Position numbers and translations under genes: made by a program. A DNA stretch of 57,014 nucleotides, from the NCBI GenBank assembly GCA_964580235.1, contig CAZOJY010000005.1, positions 1 through 57,014 of the forward strand, in the 5' to 3' direction. Origin of the DNA: G020348385 sp964580235 (GTDB lineage Bacteria > Acidobacteriota > Aminicenantia > Aminicenantales > Aminicenantaceae). Below, piece after piece: positions 26,722 through 36,096 of this stretch (positions are counted from its first letter, which is position 1; every line of letters starts with the position of its first letter). The notes under the pieces are model-generated. The model did no database searches. It had not been told where the DNA came from and saw nothing but the letters and a program-made list of their open reading frames with translations.

Positions 26722-28218
26722 ATGAAAAAAACCCTATTCATTGCTCTATTCAGCTTTTTTCTCGGACTATTTCTGGCGGGCATAATTTTTGTCTATGTTC
26801 CTGAGCAAAATGCGCCTGCAAATTATGCGGATAAACCTTCTCCTCCCTCTTTCTCAACGAATCTCTATGCCGTTCCTCCGGCTCAGTCAAAACCGGAATA
26901 CAACTTTGCAACGATCGCAGAAAAAGTGGCTCCTGCCGTTGTCTACATCGAAGCTGAGAAGGTCGAAAAAGTCCCGTACAGGAGTATGATGGATGATCCA
27001 TTTTTTGAAGATTTTTGGAGATTTTTCGGGGAACCCCGAGGGAGAGAACAAGAACGGCGTTCCATTGCCCGGGGAAGCGGCTTTTTCATCAGCAAAGACG
27101 GCTACCTGATCACCAACAATCATGTTGTCGAAAATGCCGAAAAGGTTACACTCAAAACTCTCAATAATCAGGAATACGATGCTAAAGTCATAGGAACTGA
27201 CCCAGATTCTGATGTCGCCCTCCTCAAGGTCGATGAAAAAAACCTCCCCTTTGTAGAACTCGGGAACTCTGACCAGTGCCGCCCGGGGGAATGGGTCCTG
27301 GCCATCGGAAATCCGCTCTCTTTTGAGCACACCGTAACCGCGGGGATCATAAGCGCCAAGGGACGGCAGCTCCTGGGAGGTCCCACATACCAGAACTTTA
27401 TCCAGACCGATGCAGCCATCAATCCCGGAAACAGCGGCGGGCCTCTGGTGAATATGAAGGGAGAGGTCATTGGAATCAATGCTATGATTTCTACGACAAC
27501 TGGTGGCAGCATCGGAATCGGATTCGCCATTCCCTCTGACCTGGCCAAAAAAGTGGTCAAGCAGCTCAGGGAAAAAGGGAAAGTCGTTCGAGGCTATTTG
27601 GGCGTCAGAGGAATTTACCCTGTGGATGACGGCATAAGAAAAAGTCTCAACATTGATGTGAAACAGGGAGCCATGGTTCAAGAAGTGGAAGCCGGAACAC
27701 CGGCAGACAAAGCAGGAATGAAGCCCTATGATGTGATTGTGGAAGTGGACGGAAAGCCTATAAAGGATCACAACGATTTACTCATCAAGATTGCCGATAT
27801 CCCCCCCGGAACAACGGTCGAGATCAAAGTCGTCCGAAAAGGCGGTGTGGAGAAAATTCTCAAGGCAAAAATTGTGGAAAGGGAAACAGCGGAGGAACAA
27901 AAGCCGGCAACATCTTCGGAAAAAGACATCGGTTTCAAGGTCAGGGAGATGACATCCCGCCTGGCGGCACGTTTGGGCTACAAGACCGATGAAGGCCTGA
28001 TCATCACAGATGTCACGCGGTACAGTGAGGCGGACAGAAAGGGCATCCAGAGAGGAGACATCATTCTCGAAGTCAATCAGATCAAAATGGAAAACGTGAG
28101 AGATCTCGATAATATTCTAAAAAAAGCCAAATCCGGGGATGCGGTGATGCTGCTTCTACGAAGAGAAAACAACGGTAGAAGCTCTGATTACATCGTAACC
28201 TTAAGTATTCCCGAATGA
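26722..28218 (+). CDS. HtrA/DegP-type periplasmic serine protease
   Basis: HtrA proteases degrade or refold damaged envelope proteins. The 498-residue protein has an N-terminal hydrophobic anchor or signal (about 5-28). The trypsin-like domain carries its triad in TNNHVVEN (His near 133), DSDVALLKVD (Asp near 163) and GNSGGP (Ser near 238). Two PDZ domains follow (about 285-385 and 400-495). AAGGAGG eight bases before ATG fixes the start. The 181-base upstream region is very AT-rich and probably holds the promoter. The stop overlaps the dapF start as ATGA. Confidence 0.93.
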   Translation: MKKTLFIALFSFFLGLFLAGIIFVYVPEQNAPANYADKPSPPSFSTNLYAVPPAQSKPEYNFATIAEKVAPAVVYIEAEKVEKVPYRSMMDDPFFEDFWRFFGEPRGREQERRSIARGSGFFISKDGYLITNNHVVENAEKVTLKTLNNQEYDAKVIGTDPDSDVALLKVDEKNLPFVELGNSDQCRPGEWVLAIGNPLSFEHTVTAGIISAKGRQLLGGPTYQNFIQTDAAINPGNSGGPLVNMKGEVIGINAMISTTTGGSIGIGFAIPSDLAKKVVKQLREKGKVVRGYLGVRGIYPVDDGIRKSLNIDVKQGAMVQEVEAGTPADKAGMKPYDVIVEVDGKPIKDHNDLLIKIADIPPGTTVEIKVVRKGGVEKILKAKIVERETAEEQKPATSSEKDIGFKVREMTSRLAARLGYKTDEGLIITDVTRYSEADRKGIQRGDIILEVNQIKMENVRDLDNILKKAKSGDAVMLLLRRENNGRSSDYIVTLSIPE

Positions 28219-29063
28219 AATTTACAAAAATCCACTCCCTCGGAAACGACTTTCTGATCGTCGAAGAGGAGAAACTTCGAGGAATAGAAGACAAGCCTGC
28301 CCTGACCCGGAAGATCTGCGAGCGCCACACAGGAGTGGGGGCAGACGGTCTGTTAGTGATTCGCGTCAAAGATAAAGCCAAGGGTTTTGTGAATTTCCGT
28401 GTGTTCAATGCGGACGGAACCGAAGCTGAAATTTCTGGGAACGGGTTGAGATGTGCGGCGGCCTATCTTTACCACCACAAAAAGATCGAATCTAAGAGAT
28501 TGGAATTTCACACCCCTGCCGGAAATAGGGAAAGCAAGCTCACCAAGCCGAATGAAAATCTCTATCATATCCAAATAGAAATGGGGATTCCGTTGCTGCG
28601 CTCGCAGGACATTCCTTTCTACGATGGCTCTGTTCATGAAAAAATCATCGATTACCCATTATCCATCAACAGGAAGGTCTATCCTATCACTGTCGTTTCC
28701 TTGGGAAATCCCCATTGCGCAATTTTTGTTGATCGGTTTCCCGCTCGGATCGAGTGGCAGCAAATCGGCCGCGAGATCGAGCTTCATCCTTTTTTCCTGA
28801 AAAAAACCAATGTCGAGTTCATCAGAGTCTTGAACAGAAAAGAGATCGAAGTCCTGTTCTGGGAACGTGGAGTGGGCGAAACTCTCTCCTCCGGAAGCGG
28901 AAGCTGTGCGGCTGCCGCAGCTTCCATCCTGAAAAATCTGACCGATCAAATTGTCAAAGTGCGGACAAGTATGGGGACGCTGGAAGTGGAGTGGAAAAAA
29001 GAGAAAGTCTATCAGTCTGGCCCCGCCGAAGTCGTTTGCGAGGGAAATTTTATCGCTATTTAA
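28215..29063 (+). CDS. dapF: Diaminopimelate epimerase, second catalytic Cys replaced by Ser
   Basis: DapF converts LL- to meso-diaminopimelate for lysine and peptidoglycan. The 282-residue protein has the normal fold: HSLGNDFL, then EISGNGLRCAA with the first catalytic cysteine (Cys80). In the second half, where Escherichia coli has ACGSGACAA, this protein reads SSGSGSCAA. Position 226 (codon TCC at 28890), the expected second acid/base cysteine, is therefore Ser; a Cys remains four residues later. It is coupled to htrA and converges with the porin gene, overlapping it by four bases. Confidence 0.88.
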   Translation: MKFTKIHSLGNDFLIVEEEKLRGIEDKPALTRKICERHTGVGADGLLVIRVKDKAKGFVNFRVFNADGTEAEISGNGLRCAAAYLYHHKKIESKRLEFHTPAGNRESKLTKPNENLYHIQIEMGIPLLRSQDIPFYDGSVHEKIIDYPLSINRKVYPITVVSLGNPHCAIFVDRFPARIEWQQIGREIELHPFFLKKTNVEFIRVLNRKEIEVLFWERGVGETLSSGSGSCAAAAASILKNLTDQIVKVRTSMGTLEVEWKKEKVYQSGPAEVVCEGNFIAI

Positions 29064-30283
29064 AAAGCGTAACTCAACCCAAGCCCCACGATCGAAGCAC
29101 TCAAGTTATATCTGCCTGGTAATCCAAAAGGAGGCGTGTATTCCTTTTTCTCCCTTTCTTTCCCGTCTGCAAGAATATAAGCAAAATCGATCCGCATCCG
29201 GCCCGTTGTGTAGCCGATCCCTCCCAACAGGGTGAATTTATCCACATCGATATTGGCGACATTCAGGTATTCTGCGGGCGTGGCCGCCCGGTCCAAACCA
29301 ATTCCAGCCCGGAGGGCAAGTCCGCCGGAAATTTTATACTCCATCCCTGCCCGGACGATGAGGATATCTTTAAAATTCATCGGTTCTTTTTCCTCGATAT
29401 TGTATATGCTCAAATCTTCCCTTGGAACATTTTTGATCGTTTTATCGATATTTTCCAGAGCCGACCACATAGTGTATTGGGCACTGGTAGTAAATAGGAA
29501 TTTATCAGATAATCTGTAGGCAAAGCCTATTTCTATATCCCAGGGAAGATTAAATCTCGTCTCAGAATCAAGATCAAGCGCAACACTCCCAAACCCAGGA
29601 ACGTCCACAGAAACGGTTGTCTTGCCGGTGAGTTTCATCTTTGCAGGCCCTCTGACGCTCAAACCAAAACTTGCCCTTTCTGACGGCTTGTACATCAATC
29701 CAACGCCAGCCGAAAGGGAACTCCCACTCTCATCTGTCTTTATGGCTCCCAGTGGCTCTGAGATGGTATCCACTTCAAAAACAGAGCGGTAAAAATTTAT
29801 GTTCAAACCAACGGAAAGTTTCTGGTTAACCTGGTAGGATAGAGTTGGCGTCAGGGAAACGACCCCCAAATATGATTTCAGTGAGGGGATGGGCAGCTGT
29901 CCTTCTGTCCATTCAACGCCTCCGCCCGCATAAGGAACATAAGCGCCAAAGCCTATCGTCAAACGTTCACTTGTCTGGTAGGTTACGAAAAACTGGGGTA
30001 TCGTAGAATTGTACTGGCTGTGGACGCTTGAACCTGTAGGGGAAATATATTCATGATTCGGCATGATATAAAATCCATCGATTGAAAAATTTAACTTATT
30101 ATTCTGAAACACCAAACCGGCCGGATTATAATAGATAGCGCTTGGGTCATCAGCTAATCCCGCAAAAGCTGCTCCCATCGCGATGGCCCTGGCCCCCATC
30201 AGCGTGTTATTCCATCCACCGCCCCAAAGGACTGAAGAAAAAAACAAAATTGTCACAAAAGAAATAATCGTTTTTCTGTACAT
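29060..30283 (-). CDS. OmpP1/FadL family outer membrane transport protein
   Basis: The 407-residue protein has a signal peptide (about 1-22) and the FadL start: NTLMGARAIAMGAAFAGLA then DDPSAIYYNPAGL, the N-terminal hatch and the NPA signature. The rest alternates polar and apolar residues as in a beta-barrel and ends in an aromatic residue (LSYAF), the barrel-insertion signal. Such porins take up long-chain fatty acids or other hydrophobic compounds, so the cell should have an outer membrane. It stands alone, with CTCCCC/GGGGAG before the start on its strand. Confidence 0.9.
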   Translation of the reverse strand: MYRKTIISFVTILFFSSVLWGGGWNNTLMGARAIAMGAAFAGLADDPSAIYYNPAGLVFQNNKLNFSIDGFYIMPNHEYISPTGSSVHSQYNSTIPQFFVTYQTSERLTIGFGAYVPYAGGGVEWTEGQLPIPSLKSYLGVVSLTPTLSYQVNQKLSVGLNINFYRSVFEVDTISEPLGAIKTDESGSSLSAGVGLMYKPSERASFGLSVRGPAKMKLTGKTTVSVDVPGFGSVALDLDSETRFNLPWDIEIGFAYRLSDKFLFTTSAQYTMWSALENIDKTIKNVPREDLSIYNIEEKEPMNFKDILIVRAGMEYKISGGLALRAGIGLDRAATPAEYLNVANIDVDKFTLLGGIGYTTGRMRIDFAYILADGKEREKKEYTPPFGLPGRYNLSASIVGLGLSYAF

Positions 30284-30387
30284 TCTCCCCTCCTAAGAAT
30301 ACAGAAACATCGTCCGTTTCTACTTGTTTATAAAAATCTCCTCTCTTTGTCAACGAATAAAAATGGGGACGGCAGACTCTATTTTTT

Positions 30388-32826
30388 TTACTGTTTTTTC
30401 TTTGTTACCGGAGTCGTTTTGTCCTGCGGTCCATTTTTGCCAGCTCTCCTGGAAAGGGCATGGACAAAAACATCCCCGATTTCCTCGACAAAAATGAATT
30501 CCATCTCCCTTTTGATCTTTTTGGGAATATCGATTAAATCTTTCTTGTTGGCGTTTGGCATGAGCATCCTTTTCACTCCGGCCCTTTGAGCCGCCAACAC
30601 TTTTTCCTTAACTCCTCCCACCGGAAGAACAATCCCTCTCAACGTGATCTCCCCTGTCATGGCCACATCCCTCTTGACCTTTCTGCTGGTACAAACTGAG
30701 ATCAGAGAAGTGGCAATGGTCACGCCGGCAGAGGGGCCATCCTTCGGAATCGCTCCTTCAGGAATGTGGATGTGAAAATCATTTTGTGAAAAAATACGGA
30801 TCTCGATCCCTAAATCCCTGGCATGAGCGCGTGCATAACTCAGGGCCGCCCGCGCGGATTCTTTCATCACGTCTCCCAGGGATCCTGTAAGCGACAGCTG
30901 TCCTTTTCCTTTCATCTTGATGGCCTCGACAAAAAGAATTTCCCCTCCCGAAGCTGTCCAGGCGACGCCGGTGGCTACACCGACCCTGTCCTTCTTGAGC
31001 AATTGATCCCTGAATATTTTGGGTGGGCCAAGGTATCTCTCGATATTCTGGGAGGTAATCCGGAAAAGCTTCCCTTTGCCTTCGGCGACTTTTCTCGCCA
31101 CTTTACGGCACACCGAAGCGATCTCCCTCTCCAGATTCCGAACACCGGCCTCTCTTGTGTACAGGGAGATGATCTTCTGGATGGCTCCTTTGGTGAAGGA
31201 TATGTAATTGCTGCTGAGCGCATTCTCCTTGACCTGTTTTGGCACCAAATGACGAAGCGCGATCTGTAGTTTCTCCTCCTCGGTGTATCCCGGAAGATGA
31301 AGAATCTCCATCCTGTCGCGAAAAGCCGGCTGAATCGGATCCAACAGATTGGCCGTCGTGATGAACATAACCTTGGAAAGGTCAAACGGAACACCAAGAT
31401 AATGATCGCGAAAACTGTTGTTCTGCTCCGGGTCCAGCACCTCGAGCAGCGCCGATGACGGATCGCCTCTGAAATCGGCCCCGATTTTGTCCACTTCATC
31501 CATCATATACACAGGATTATTCGAACCGCAGCGGCGGATTCCCTGGATGATTCGGCCCGGCATGGCCCCCACATAGGTCCGCCTGTGACCACGGATTTCG
31601 GCTTCATCTCTGACGCCCCCCAGAGATATCCTGCTGAACTTTCTTCCCAGCGCTCTGGCAATCGACCGGCCGAGAGAGGTTTTTCCCACCCCGGGAGGAC
31701 CGACAAAACAAAGAATCGGTCCTTTAATCCTTTTGGAAAGTTTCCGCACCCCCAGATACTCGAGAATGCGCTCCTTTATTTTATCAAGGCCGTAATGGTC
31801 CTCATCCAGAATTTCCCTTGCCTTTATCAGATCCAGATTGTCCACCGTGCTCTTGTTCCAAGGGAGGGCAAACATCCAGTCCAGATAATTCCGGACCACC
31901 GCTGTTTCGGCAGACTCCGGGTGCATCTGGGAAAGCCGCTGAATCTGCTTCTCCAATTCCTCACGAATTTCTCTTGCCACCTTCAACTTTTTGAGTTTTT
32001 CCTGATAGCCCTTGATCTCCTCTTGGATTTCACTTCCTTCACCCAGCTCTTTTTGGATGGCTTTCAACTGCTGGCGAAGAAAATACTGCCTCTGGAGTTT
32101 ATCCATCTCTCCTTTGGCTTCGCTCGTGATTTTGGATTGAACATCCAGAAGCTCGAGCTCTTTGGTCAATAGTTCATAGACTTTTTTCAGTCTTTCAAAA
32201 GGGGCAGCGACCTCCAAGATTCTTTGCGCCTCATTGACTTTCAACTCTAGGTTAGCCGCCGTAAGATCAGCCAGACGCCCCGGCTCTTCCACGTTTGCCG
32301 CGATGATCATCACCTCAGGCGGAATGTTTTTGCCAAGAGCCGAAGCTTTGTCCAAATCCGTCCGCACATTGCGCACGAGAGCTTCGACCTCGATGGATTT
32401 TTCTGCTTCATCAGGGTCGTGTAAAACCTGCACGCTGGCCGTGAAATAGGGTTTATCTTCCTGAAGGCTCTCGATTTTCGCCCGCACAAGGCCCTGAGCC
32501 AGGATCCTGATTCTTCCGTCTGGGAGTTTCAGCATCCGCATGATCAAAGCGACTGTTCCGATGGCGAAAACATCCTCTTTCTTGGGGTCCTCGACCTCAG
32601 CACTTTTCTGCGTCAAAAGAAGAATCATCCGATGGGAGGAAAGAGCCTGATCCACCGCGTTTTTTGATTTTTCTCTGCCGACAAACAGAGGCACAACCAT
32701 GTAGGGAAACACCACGATATCGCGCAACATCAGAACAGGAAGCTCCTTGGGAACATGAAGTTTTTGATCTTTCTCTTCGATAAGGTCCTCGAGCTGTTCT
32801 TCATAACTGCTTTCCTTTTTTTCCAT
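30388..32826 (-). CDS. lon: ATP-dependent protease Lon
   Basis: Lon degrades misfolded and regulatory proteins in the cytoplasm. The protein of about 812 residues shows the LON substrate domain (about 30-225), a helical linker, the AAA+ module with GPPGVGKTSLG (near 377), MDEVDKIG and DPEQNNSF, and the proteolytic domain with PKDGPSAG (catalytic Ser near 698) and GGVKEKVLAA (catalytic Lys). ATG 32826 is chosen because GGAGG lies six bases upstream, although the frame stays open to 32871. It follows hsp20 by 13 bases, a sensible stress operon. Confidence 0.95.
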   Translation of the reverse strand: MEKKESSYEEQLEDLIEEKDQKLHVPKELPVLMLRDIVVFPYMVVPLFVGREKSKNAVDQALSSHRMILLLTQKSAEVEDPKKEDVFAIGTVALIMRMLKLPDGRIRILAQGLVRAKIESLQEDKPYFTASVQVLHDPDEAEKSIEVEALVRNVRTDLDKASALGKNIPPEVMIIAANVEEPGRLADLTAANLELKVNEAQRILEVAAPFERLKKVYELLTKELELLDVQSKITSEAKGEMDKLQRQYFLRQQLKAIQKELGEGSEIQEEIKGYQEKLKKLKVAREIREELEKQIQRLSQMHPESAETAVVRNYLDWMFALPWNKSTVDNLDLIKAREILDEDHYGLDKIKERILEYLGVRKLSKRIKGPILCFVGPPGVGKTSLGRSIARALGRKFSRISLGGVRDEAEIRGHRRTYVGAMPGRIIQGIRRCGSNNPVYMMDEVDKIGADFRGDPSSALLEVLDPEQNNSFRDHYLGVPFDLSKVMFITTANLLDPIQPAFRDRMEILHLPGYTEEEKLQIALRHLVPKQVKENALSSNYISFTKGAIQKIISLYTREAGVRNLEREIASVCRKVARKVAEGKGKLFRITSQNIERYLGPPKIFRDQLLKKDRVGVATGVAWTASGGEILFVEAIKMKGKGQLSLTGSLGDVMKESARAALSYARAHARDLGIEIRIFSQNDFHIHIPEGAIPKDGPSAGVTIATSLISVCTSRKVKRDVAMTGEITLRGIVLPVGGVKEKVLAAQRAGVKRMLMPNANKKDLIDIPKKIKREMEFIFVEEIGDVFVHALSRRAGKNGPQDKTTPVTKKKQ

Positions 32827-32839
32827 GCAATCCTCCAGA

Positions 32840-33292
32840 CTATTTGCCAGACTTCTGGACTTTGACGACAACTTTTTTTTCTTTTGTCTTTCGATACTTT
32901 TTTAGAACTATTGTCAAAATGCCGTTCTCCAACATGGCTTTGGATTTTTCGGGGACGACAGCAACCGGCAAAAACACAATTCTTCGGAATGTTCCGAATT
33001 CTCTCTCCAGCCGGAAATATCGAACACGGCTTCGAGAATGACTCTCCCTTTTGATGCCCTTCAGCTCAATCCGATTGCGATGGAGAAGGATGGAAATGTC
33101 CTTCTGAGCCACACCCGGAAGTTCGGCTTTGACGATGACGGCATCTTCCTTTTCGGAAATATCCACGCAGGGCACCCAGCTCTCGTCTAGCCCAAAGAGC
33201 TCTTTTTTCTGGGAGAAAAATTCACCGAAAATCTTGTTAATCTCGGCCTCAATCTTCACAATTCTCGAGACCGGTCTTATTTTCTTTATCAT
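32840..33292 (-). CDS. Hsp20 / alpha-crystallin family small heat shock protein
   Basis: The 150-residue holding chaperone has an alpha-crystallin domain (about 45-140): DAVIVKAELPGVAQKDISI, RNRIELKGIK and the closing ENGILTIVLKK. The C-terminal IxI-type anchor is not obvious. It should bind unfolding proteins, and it precedes lon in one operon, linking holding and degradation. No CIRCE element was seen in the 91 bases upstream. Confidence 0.92.
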   Translation of the reverse strand: MIKKIRPVSRIVKIEAEINKIFGEFFSQKKELFGLDESWVPCVDISEKEDAVIVKAELPGVAQKDISILLHRNRIELKGIKRESHSRSRVRYFRLEREFGTFRRIVFLPVAVVPEKSKAMLENGILTIVLKKYRKTKEKKVVVKVQKSGK

Positions 33293-33383
33293 TACTTTTT
33301 AAATCACTTTTGCTGTTTATTCTTAATTTTTCGCAAAAAATGCCGATGAATTCTTGGTGTTAATTTTGCGTCTGTGTGCTTGA

Positions 33384-33839
33384 TTATCTCTCTTTTAAAA
33401 GAACCTCGAGCTCTTTCTTGAACTCCAAGACATCTTTGAATTCTCGGTAGACAGATGCAAACCGAACATACGCGACCTTGTCCAAAACCTTAAGTTTCTC
33501 CATAACCCGTTGGCCTATTTTAGAGGTGGCTATTTCCTTTTCGGGGCGATCCTGCAGATTGGCCTCTATTTCCTCGACAATCTCTTCCAGCTTCGATACC
33601 GGAACCGGCCTTTTCTCGCAGGCTTTCAACAATCCCTGCAGGAGCTTTTGACTATCGAACCGCTGCCGTTTCCCATCCTTTTTGATGACCATGTAAGGGA
33701 TTTCTTCGATCTTCTCGTAAGTGGTGAATCGTCTTGTACACGAGAGGCACTCCCGGCGGCGGCGGATGCACAATCCGTTTTTGCTCTCTCTGGAGTCGAT
33801 AACTTTGCTTTCAGAAAAATCACAAAAAGGACATCTCAT
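33384..33839 (-). CDS. nrdR: Transcriptional repressor NrdR
   Basis: NrdR represses ribonucleotide reductase genes in response to ATP/dATP. The 151-residue protein has the family's usual length and plan: an N-terminal zinc ribbon (CPFC and CLSC), the linker RRFTTYEKIE, then an ATP-cone domain (about 47-137; VIKKDGKRQRFDSQKL). Its ATG overlaps the stop of the upstream membrane-protein gene by four bases. No ribonucleotide reductase gene lies nearby. Confidence 0.95.
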   Translation of the reverse strand: MRCPFCDFSESKVIDSRESKNGLCIRRRRECLSCTRRFTTYEKIEEIPYMVIKKDGKRQRFDSQKLLQGLLKACEKRPVPVSKLEEIVEEIEANLQDRPEKEIATSKIGQRVMEKLKVLDKVAYVRFASVYREFKDVLEFKKELEVLLKER

Positions 33840-34870
33840 GACTTTGTATCTTCTCCCAGCTTTTTAACTTGAAACAAGGAAATACCCTCTTTCCACAATA
33901 TAGCATATCCGATCACATATGTCACCGCAAGCTGAATGCCATGAACTACAAGAGTCATCCCGACTGCCATACTGGCTTCGACGCCAAACAGGGAAGTCAA
34001 TCCATATTTGCTGAAATAATCAAATCCTCCTATCATACCAGGAGTCGGGATCGAGGCGCCCACCATCGTGAGGAAGACAAACGGAAAAATGTAGAAAAAC
34101 GGGACCCGGATGTCATAAGCAATAAGCCAAATCCAATAAAAAATGGCTATGTTGATCCAGACCACAAAAGACCAGAAAATGTAGACAAAAACATCTCCTA
34201 CAGAATGAAAGAATTTTAAACCTTTGATGAATTCATCGATCAGGCCCATGATCTGATCACGCCATTTTTGGGACAGGGGTTTCAGAAATAAGACGATGAC
34301 TTTTAAGGTTTTCTCCTTGAAGAAATACAGGGATAGAGTGACAAGCAGAATAATTAGAGCGATGGCCATTCCAATAATCCCCCAGAGAGCCAGGTTGGAA
34401 TACGCTTCCTTATCTATTTCTATATTAAAAATCGAGGTATAAAGCGGCCGGAACACAAAAAAAATCCCGAGGAGAAAGCACATGTTGAACAGATCAAACA
34501 TCCGTTCGACCACAATTGTCCCGATCACAAAGCCTTTATTCAAGCCCTCTTTCCGGGCTAGATAAATGGGTCTGACCAGCTCACCTAACCGTCCGGGAAA
34601 AAGGAGGGTCACAGAAAACCCCACAGCATTTGCAGCAAATCTGTTATAAAAACTCACACCTGTTTTCTCATGCTTCAGGAGACATTTCCAGCGAACGGCT
34701 CTGGCGATAAAATTCAACGGAACCATAAGAAGTAAAAAAATAAAAAACTTGAGATCGATGTCATTTAGATATCCAAGGACCTCACTCCAGTTGACACTTC
34801 GGAAGAAAAAAAACAGAAACACAAAGGTAAGGGCAACGAGAATGAGGGCCCTGATTCCGTTCTTCTTCAT
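33836..34870 (-). CDS. Lysylphosphatidylglycerol synthase-type transmembrane (flippase-like) protein
   Basis: About eight hydrophobic helices span this 344-residue protein. It shows the pattern of the UPF0104/AglD2 family: the N-terminal NWSEVLGYL segment, ARAVRWKCLL, NRFAANAVGFSVTLLFPGRLGELVRP and a GASIPTPGMIGGFDYF stretch. Family members include the flippase domain of MprF and proteins linked to glycolipid or polyisoprenoid handling. The substrate is unknown. It is translationally coupled to nrdR. Confidence 0.85.
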   Translation of the reverse strand: MKKNGIRALILVALTFVFLFFFFRSVNWSEVLGYLNDIDLKFFIFLLLMVPLNFIARAVRWKCLLKHEKTGVSFYNRFAANAVGFSVTLLFPGRLGELVRPIYLARKEGLNKGFVIGTIVVERMFDLFNMCFLLGIFFVFRPLYTSIFNIEIDKEAYSNLALWGIIGMAIALIILLVTLSLYFFKEKTLKVIVLFLKPLSQKWRDQIMGLIDEFIKGLKFFHSVGDVFVYIFWSFVVWINIAIFYWIWLIAYDIRVPFFYIFPFVFLTMVGASIPTPGMIGGFDYFSKYGLTSLFGVEASMAVGMTLVVHGIQLAVTYVIGYAILWKEGISLFQVKKLGEDTKS

Positions 34871-34915
34871 ATTTGCGCCATATTATCATCAACAAAATGG
34901 ACTGTCAAACTTATG

Positions 34916-34935
34916 CTGCATTATTCATAAACATG
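34916..34935 (-). repeat. Short interspersed repeat motif, second copy
   Basis: Read on the minus strand this matches 32-51 at 19 of 20 positions. It lies in the 217-base gap between the flippase-like gene and tRNA-Gln. The same gap has GAAATTGGGGACAG at 34991-35004; nothing else was recognised there. Confidence 0.5.
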
Positions 34936-35087
34936 TTTTTTATAGCGGGGGTTTGATGCTATATGCATTGAAATCAGGGACATATTGCCAGAAATTGGGG
35001 ACAGATACCGATTTGTTTTGAAATCGCTAACTTGTCCCATGAATTTCTTGAAAAACGCCCCTTAATCTTTTATTATGACGCTGTTGC

Positions 35088-35161
35088 TGGGAAGTCGTCC
35101 AATGGCAGGACACATGACTCTGGATCATGGAATCGGGGTTCGAATCCCTGCTTCCCAGCCA
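35088..35161 (+). tRNA. tRNA-Gln (anticodon CUG)
   Basis: Acceptor TGGGAAG pairs with CTTCCCA. The anticodon stem CATGA/TCATG closes the loop CTCTGGA (anticodon CTG in DNA), and the T arm is CGGGG/CCCTG around TTCGAAT. The discriminator is G, as is normal for glutamine, and CCA is encoded (35159-35161). A block of accessory genes begins just 3' of it. Confidence 0.95.
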
Positions 35162-35303
35162 GCCTTATTTTGTGTCCTACCTCCGGAAAATTAGGCATTT
35201 TCCCACAAACAGGCAAACCGAAAACCTTAGGCAGTTAGTAGCAATTTTTGTCATTCTGTGTGACATCAGCGTGACATAGGGAGAAATTTATCCAACTTTA
35301 CGT

Positions 35304-35331
35304 TTGACACTCTTTACTATTCCTTGATAAT
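35304..35331 (+). promoter_or_regulatory. Sigma-70 type promoter for the kinase gene
   Basis: TTGACA (35304-35309) and GATAAT (35326-35331) are separated by 16 bases. The -10 box ends 28 bases before the GTG start at 35360. Both boxes are near consensus. Confidence 0.65.
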
Positions 35332-35359
35332 ATTTTGCCGACCAGATAAAGGGGAAGTA

Positions 35360-36091
35360 GTGGCAATACAATGTCCTAAGTGTCAAACCGAAAATCCTGA
35401 TACAGCAAAATTTTGCAGCGAATGCACCACTCCCATTCCATCAGCTGAAGAAATCTCTGTTTCTCAAACCAAAACTTTCCTAACACCTCCGAAGGTCCCA
35501 ATTAAAGGGACAACTTTTGCAGGAAGATATCAGCTCATCGAAGAGCTTGGTAGAGGAGGAATGGGAGTTGTCTACAAAGCAGAAGACACAAAGCTCAAAA
35601 GATCAGTTGCCCTCAAGTTTCTGCCGCCAGAGCTGACACACATTCCTGATGTTAAAGACCGATTCATGAGGGAGGCTCAAGCTGCTGCCGCTCTGGATCA
35701 TCCTAACATCTGCACGGTCTATGAATTCGACGAGGCTGAGGAGAAAACCTTCATCTCCATGGCCTTCGTTGAAGGCCAGAGTTTGAGGAAGAAGCTGGAA
35801 TCAAGCCCGTTGGAGTTGGATGAAGCCCTTCGGATTGCCACTCAAGTAGCCGAAGGTTTGCAGATGGCCCATAAGAAAGGAGTTGTCCACAGGGACATCA
35901 AGAGTGCCAACATCATGGTGACAGAAGACAGCCAGGCGAAGATCATGGATTTTGGTCTTGCCAGGATGACAGGAGGGACTCTGTTAACACAGGAAGGCAC
36001 AGCGATGGGGACCATTGCCTATATGTCTCCTGAACAAGCACAAGGGGAAGATGCTGTTGATGATGCGAAGAAGAGGCTGGACCAATCCTGA
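35360..36091 (+). pseudogene. Zinc-ribbon serine/threonine protein kinase, truncated in the C-lobe
   Basis: The product starts with a zinc ribbon (CPKC then CSEC). A Hanks-type kinase domain follows with GRGGMGVVYKAED (glycine loop), VALKFL (ATP-binding Lys), HRDIKSANI (catalytic loop), MDFGLAR (metal binding) and GTIAYMSPEQAQGE (activation segment). It then changes abruptly to about 13 unrelated residues and stops. The rest of the C-lobe, including the conserved DIWSFG helix, and any sensor or TPR part are missing, so activity is unlikely. GTG 35360 is chosen because AAAGGGG lies five bases upstream; the ATP-binding half is intact and a good promoter remains. Confidence 0.8.
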
Positions 36092-36096
36092 GGACG

